From Sphagnum magellanicum (lineage: Eukaryota; Streptophyta; Sphagnopsida; Sphagnales; Sphagnaceae), in NCBI GenBank assembly GCA_021904315.1, contig CM038923.1:4650001-4714000 (forward strand): a DNA stretch of 64,000 nt, written 5' to 3'. The notes beneath the pieces were generated by a model. It did not search any database, was not told the DNA's origin, and saw only the letters and a list, made by a program, of their open reading frames with translations. A program made the translations under genes and the position numbers. Positions 61,049-64,000 of this stretch are shown here, in pieces (within the stretch, counting starts at the first letter, position 1; the number at the start of each line of letters is the position of its first letter).

Positions 61049-64000
61049 TGTCATGCTCATATGCATGGCCTCATACATGACAGCGAGTTACAGGCATGTA
61101 AATCATGCTTTTAAGGTTAATGTACGTTCTTAGGTTATTATACGCTATTAAGTGTTTTAGGGTTATGGCTTGTTTAGGGTTTCAGCTTTGTTGACGGTTA
61201 TATAAAAGGTCAAGCTCTTCCTTTCTCTTGTTAATTTTTCTAGAATTCCTTTGTTAGGGAGAGTTTCCTCCATAGTCAGACTAGATTTCTAGATGCTCAC
61301 AACGGCTATTACACAGGCACCGTTTACATACACTATGTTTTCTTTCCTTCTTTTCAATTTAATTTTAGAAAAACCGTTTTTTGTCGCTTAATGTTAAAAG
61401 TGGCAAATTTTTCTTAACTTTGAGTTTCTTGGGTTTCTTTTGCTTATTGGTTTCTTGTGTTCTTGAATTATGTTACTTCTTCTTATTTTTTTATTCTTGT
61501 ACTACAGCTATAACAAAATCAACAACAACCATAACTAGCAACAACGTAAGCAAAGGAAAAGGACATCGAAAACAAGCTACAAGCTATGAAGTTTTCAATT
61601 TCGGAGCTTTGGAGGGAAGAAGGAGTGAGCAGCTCCAAAGCTTGTTTTACTACCAGCTTTAAGTCTTGGGAACACATACACACACACACAAAGTTTGCTT
61701 GTAGTACAAGATCTACACCAAGTGATGCAACCCCACATACACTTGCTTCCCTTGTACATGGGTTTTGAAGTTAGCATCTGGGTTGTACACTCTTGTGTGT
61801 TTTTGAGCTTGCAATCATGTAGTGAGTTGCCCTTGTAGCAGCTTTGGGAATTTTTTTAAAAAAAACATGAAGTAGAAGAAAAATAAAATTTCTCTCTTCT
61901 TTTTTGTAAGCCATCGCCACAAAGCTTGCAGACGCAGACTGCTTTGTAATACCGTCATCATCACAATTGTTATTTATTGCCGTCCGTTGTTCATTGTCGT
62001 TTGTCATAGTTCCATCAATGGTTCCATCCAGTTCCTTCCGTTCAATTCTATCCGATTTCATCCATCGAATTTTGTCCGTCCGACCCCTTCCGTCCACTGA
62101 TGTCCATCCATCGTCGTTCATCCCCGTCGACACACCGTATTCTTCAAATCATATGTACTGCGTACATACGTATCCGATACCTTTCCATTATGGTTGCATT
62201 TAATTGCATAGGTTATGTTAAAACTTTATAGCTAGTGCTTTGTATTACTACAAAATTTTGGGGCATGCAACAACACCATGTCCTTAGATGATGAAAACAC
62301 TACGTTCAACCAGAACCGAGGTATTAGGTACAACGTAACACACAATCATTTGAGTTGATTTTTTTGAGCTCATGATCTTCACCATGGTACCATCAAGCGT
62401 CTACAGCTCCATCATCATCTAATACAACTTCTAACAAGAATTCAAGTTCAGGCTACACTACATCAACAGTACATTACAGTTCATTTGGAAGGGTTAATCA
62501 GTGGGGTATGCCTACTACCACACCAACTTTCACACCATCACCATACATTCCGTTGTAAACCATCACCATATACACCATGGAGGTCAACAGTTCCTCTAGG
62601 AGAATTGAGAAGTTCAACGGAAGGCCAAGTATTTTTTTTCAAAAGGAGTTCAGGGCAATTTTCTCAATTATGGTTTGTGAATTGGAGTTCAAGTATGGCA
62701 CTAATTACACTAAGGTGTTCGCATTCAAACAATTGGCTTGTTATGTGCACTATGAAACATTGGATGTCTACGAGCAACATTCTCCAAGGATTTTGGGCGT
62801 CACCCAAATCCCCAATCCAATTTATGCCACAACCATCACCACCACCTCTCAAGCTGCATTCCAAACTGCTATTGTACATCATGGGATTATGCCCAATAAT
62901 CTAGATCTGATATCTACTTTAGTAAACCTTTTTCTTCAACAATTCATTGTTGCTATCGCAAACATTCCTCCCACCATCCATGCACCAACTTTTGCTAATC
63001 TAGTGGGGGAATTATTTCGAGTTCTTTAGCTGGAATTTTTGGTTAAGAGTTTTGAAAAAATTGTGTAGCTCACCACCTTTTTTCGACAAAAAGATGAAAC
63101 CCTCAAGATGTTTTATAAGAGGCTTCTCAAGTTCAAATAGGATATTCAAAGCATCACAGATTTGGAAGTTGTCCATCAGTATTTTCGTTCGTTGGAAGGT
63201 ATTCCAACACTCCATGCGTAAATTTTGCAATGGGTTTTTGCAAAATTTGGAGATTTGTACACTTTGCTAGATGTGTATAACATTTTTTGAAAAGCTGGAA
63301 CTAGCTCATCCACACAATGAGGCTAGTACTATGAGGCCTCCATCACATTCAAGGCCTTAATCTCCACCAGTTATGCCAACCAGATCATCACATTCTTTTT
63401 CAAGGGCTAAAGCAGTGCACTCGGCTACACCCATCCTACTTTCTTACAACTATTGTGGTAATGCTACCCACAAAGCTAGTGAATGCAACATTCCTTCCAA
63501 GGATCTTTTTTGTGGGGGACATTATGAAGTTGTTTATTTTATCAAGTTTTTGGAATAGAAGCAACTTCGATTACCATGGCAAAATTTACTAGCATTTTCT
63601 GCTCCCCTTCAACTAACTTGCTAATTTAAAAGGTAAGTCTTCCCAACCAGCTAGTCATGCGCAACCTGTACAAGGTTCAAGATCATGGGAGGGACCTCTT
63701 AGGTCGTTCTAATGGCCTCTCACACGATGCCATGGTTGGGGAGTATATTATTTCCAATGCACACAATTCTAGTCTCACACCAAAATTTACCACTTTTTTT
63801 TTCCCTTCCTACTTCACGACACAAGAGGCTAGTGTGGCACCCAGAGTTTTTGCCACTAGGTAGGTAATTCAGATTGATGGACTCGCATCTAGTTTAAGTC
63901 CTATTACCAAGGCTAGAGGAGCTTGAGTAGTCATGCCACAATCTTTTCATCCTCTCAACACGGAAGAAAAACGCACCTTGTTGGTGAGGGGGAGGAGACT
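61049..64000 (+). mobile_element. 5' part of a second Ty3/gypsy LTR retrotransposon fossil, cut by the window end
   Basis: A probable LTR (61,049-62,252, TGTCATGC ... CTACA, with TATATAAAAGG near 61,199) is followed by a TGG-starting primer-binding-like segment (62,259-62,274). A gag-like coding region then runs from an ATG at 62,278 to beyond 63,900. LTR limits are inferred from one end only, because the 3' copy lies outside the window. The element is broken in several places, but gag is better preserved than in the element at 4.6-11.7 kb, so it may be younger. The pol part is not in view. Confidence 0.65.
62278..63600 (+). pseudogene. gag of the second Ty3/gypsy fossil
   Basis: An open stretch of 150 codons (62,577-63,029) encodes 'EKFNGRPSIFFQKEFRAIF' followed by an Ala/Pro/Thr-rich 'SQAAFQTAIVHHG' region, consistent with a gag matrix/capsid N-terminus. 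Helical capsid-like sequence with 'DLEVVHQYF' and 'YTLLDVYN' follows. Near 63,450-63,490 there is a CCHC knuckle-like segment ('NYCGNATHKASEC'), the RNA-binding nucleocapsid signature. Fossil. Confidence 0.6.

Noticed and set aside
61381-61662. 93-codon ORF with a hydrophobic N-terminus
   Set aside because: It lies inside the probable LTR of the second gypsy fossil and has no known counterpart. Hydrophobicity follows from T-rich sequence.

Overview
The window looks like nuclear DNA of a seed plant, most likely a gymnosperm. It is AT-rich and gene-poor. It holds one clearly intact, intron-containing plant gene (a clan-85 cytochrome P450 close to CYP716), and the rest is mostly old, decayed mobile DNA, minisatellites and low-complexity sequence. 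The species assignment is inference.

Region by region. Positions 1-4,600: AT-rich intergenic DNA with two dinucleotide microsatellites. Positions ~4,640-11,690 (+): an old, heavily broken Ty3/gypsy LTR retrotransposon. Besides gag-, protease-, reverse transcriptase-, RNase H- and integrase-like parts it carries a C5 DNA cytosine methyltransferase-like domain between protease and RT, and a PHD-finger-like Cys/His cluster after integrase. This is the most unusual content of the window. Positions 11.7-17.9 kb: intergenic, with a 48-bp minisatellite (15.73-16.31 kb) made of CACATG/CATGTG hairpins.

Positions 18,066-21,614 (-): a six-exon P450 of 530 residues. All exons are open, the splice sites are GT-AG, and the I-helix, ExxR and heme-cysteine motifs are present. 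Its 5' side (21.9-23.0 kb) holds about three and a half copies of a ~146-bp repeat. Positions 23-33 kb: no recognisable gene, several weak tandem repeats, and a 1.4-kb AT-rich ~21-bp satellite that flips orientation near 32,095.

Positions 33.4-43.5 kb: a cluster of decayed or unknown coding segments: a RING-like segment and a 178-aa ORF on +, then a coiled-coil reading frame and a multi-part transposase-like frame on -. The last is interrupted by a 971-bp solo LTR with a perfect 5-bp target-site duplication. A 62-bp tandem array follows (43.8-44.3 kb). Positions 46.2-47.3 kb (+): a decayed hAT/DUF659 transposase. Positions 48-50.3 kb: a CpG-retaining stretch without a recognisable gene. Positions 50.3-61 kb: intergenic, with two related short foldback elements. 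From ~61.05 kb to the end (+): the 5' part (probable LTR, primer-binding region, gag) of a second Ty3/gypsy fossil that runs off the window.

The genes do not form a pathway. The P450 is the only element likely to be functional; everything else is fossil or unidentified. All calls come from reading the sequence and from memory of protein families; no database search was run.
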